Below the pieces are notes generated by a model. That model saw only the letters and a list, made by a program, of their open reading frames with translations, was not told the origin of the DNA and ran no database searches. This document shows, piece by piece, positions 63,289 through 64,000 of a stretch of DNA of 64,000 nucleotides. Within the stretch, counting starts at the first letter, position 1, and each line of letters starts with the position of its first letter. This DNA comes from Aphanomyces cochlioides (Eukaryota > Oomycota > Saprolegniomycetes > Saprolegniales > Verrucalvaceae), in NCBI GenBank assembly GCA_019828595.1, contig JAHQRK010000011.1:434001-498000 (forward strand), written 5' to 3'. Position numbers and translations under genes: made by a program.

Positions 63289-64000
63289 TTGCATATATTG
63301 GAGACAGTGTCAACTACTACAGCCTCCACCACAGCCCCCTCCACCACAACCACCACCACATCCTCAATGCCCCAGCGTCAGCAGCACCTCCACCTCCACC
63401 GTGGTAGGAAGTTGCATTGTTGGCACAACGATCAGAACCACAGCCGCCATAACGCGTCGCAGCCAGCGGTGATGACATCTTGGTAAAAGCGGCCAGAAGC
63501 GGGAGCTCTTGTCTTGGACTGCTGGTTCTTGTCATCGTAGAAGACGTAGCCTAGTCGAACTTGCGCCATGAGATTACTGTGGCAGGAATACTGCAATCGC
63601 ACTCGTCCGTCGGTCATCTCGTCAGGCACCACGGAGCTCATGTACGATAGATCGTCAAGATAAAAGGCCTCAATGACGCCAACAAACCGACGGTCTCGGG
63701 ATAGAATTCGCAATTCACCCGTCAGAATGGTCGCCTTTGGGCTCGAGTTAAGTTGCCGACAACCGTACAAATGTTTGAGCATCGTTCAATTCGCCACCCG
63801 CGATGGTGTCGTCATCAAGTGCTACAAAAATTTTCGTAAGCAGGAGCGTCGGCTTGATGCGTGTGCCAGACGAGATCAATGTCGGCCGTCGGGACGAGCA
63901 CGTCCGTCGCCTTTTTGATCTTCATGAGGTGCATAAACTTGTGGTAGCGGACGATGGACGCTTGAAGCACCTCGGCGTGGCTCCAGTAGTTGTAGTTTGG
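63289..64000 (-). pseudogene. partial second copy of the GRDP-like gene, truncated by window end
   Basis: The end of the window (63858-64000) is nearly identical to 61340-61480 of the complete gene: only a handful of differences over about 140 bp, covering the ADIDLVWHTH to ICPNYNYW region. The part toward 63289 corresponds to the C-terminal end (Gly/Cys-rich tract at about 63310-63410; DGRVRLQYSCHSNLMAQVRL at 63540-63620; EAFYLDDLSYMSSVVPDE at about 63640) but is more diverged, with frame breaks near 63470 and 63800-63850. It is probably a pseudogene partly overwritten by gene conversion. The start would lie beyond 64000. Confidence 0.7.

Noticed and set aside
63310..63410. CCACCA-rich stretch as a minisatellite or CRISPR-like array
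   Set aside because: It is the reverse complement of a Gly-codon tract homologous to the Gly/Cys-rich end of the GRDP-like gene.
1..64000. tRNA, rRNA, CRISPR arrays or bacterial operons
   Set aside because: None seen on either strand; gene structure is eukaryotic throughout.

Overview
The window reads as nuclear DNA of an oomycete, most likely a Saprolegniales member close to Aphanomyces. Genes are compact and dense on both strands. Introns are almost all 37-61 nt with plain GT-AG ends. The mobile elements (Crypton, PIF/Harbinger, Tc1/mariner-pogo remnants) are of kinds common in oomycetes. The species assignment is inference from style and families, not from a marker gene. Exon models were built by hand from reading frame, GT-AG ends and family similarity; no alignment was run.

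Left arm (1-8.2 kb) is a transposon graveyard. It holds a frameshifted mariner-type transposase end, a degenerate Crypton tyrosine recombinase split by an 841-bp TA-flanked element with perfect 27-bp terminal inverted repeats, and two decayed PIF/Harbinger elements, each with a Myb/SANT-like accessory gene converging on its transposase.

From 8.2 to 46.4 kb the region is mostly host genes: a DYW-like deaminase next to a decayed cysteine-rich secreted ORF, a MATE transporter, a tandem NmrA-like protein, two inverted short/branched-chain acyl-CoA dehydrogenase paralogues (15.5 and 29.1 kb), a phosphopantothenoylcysteine decarboxylase fused to a helix-turn-helix, Nup88, VPS28, a UBE2J-type E2, ZC3H15, a K+-independent vacuolar pyrophosphatase, a PX-BAR-WW-J-domain protein, trimethyllysine dioxygenase, a FYVE-like protein and an ankyrin protein. 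From 48.8 to 55.3 kb two D-amino-acid oxidase paralogues flank a dead Harbinger element with visible terminal repeats and target duplication. The right arm has a TPR protein, a Harbinger-like MITE, an alpha/beta hydrolase, a FAM185A-like protein and a PH/glycine-rich-domain gene with two partial copies around it.

The most striking non-coding signal is a palindrome, TTATCCGGATAA or close variants, lying just upstream of about eight start sites. Other genes carry NF-Y-type CCAAT boxes (TTTAGCCAATCA) instead. A third shared motif, GTATACAAA(A/T)(A/T)TCAAGT, clusters near 23.9, 27.2 and 42.8-43.2 kb. The main novelty candidates are the promoter palindrome, the PX-BAR-WW-J protein, the HTH-PPCDC fusion and the stand-alone DYW-like deaminase.
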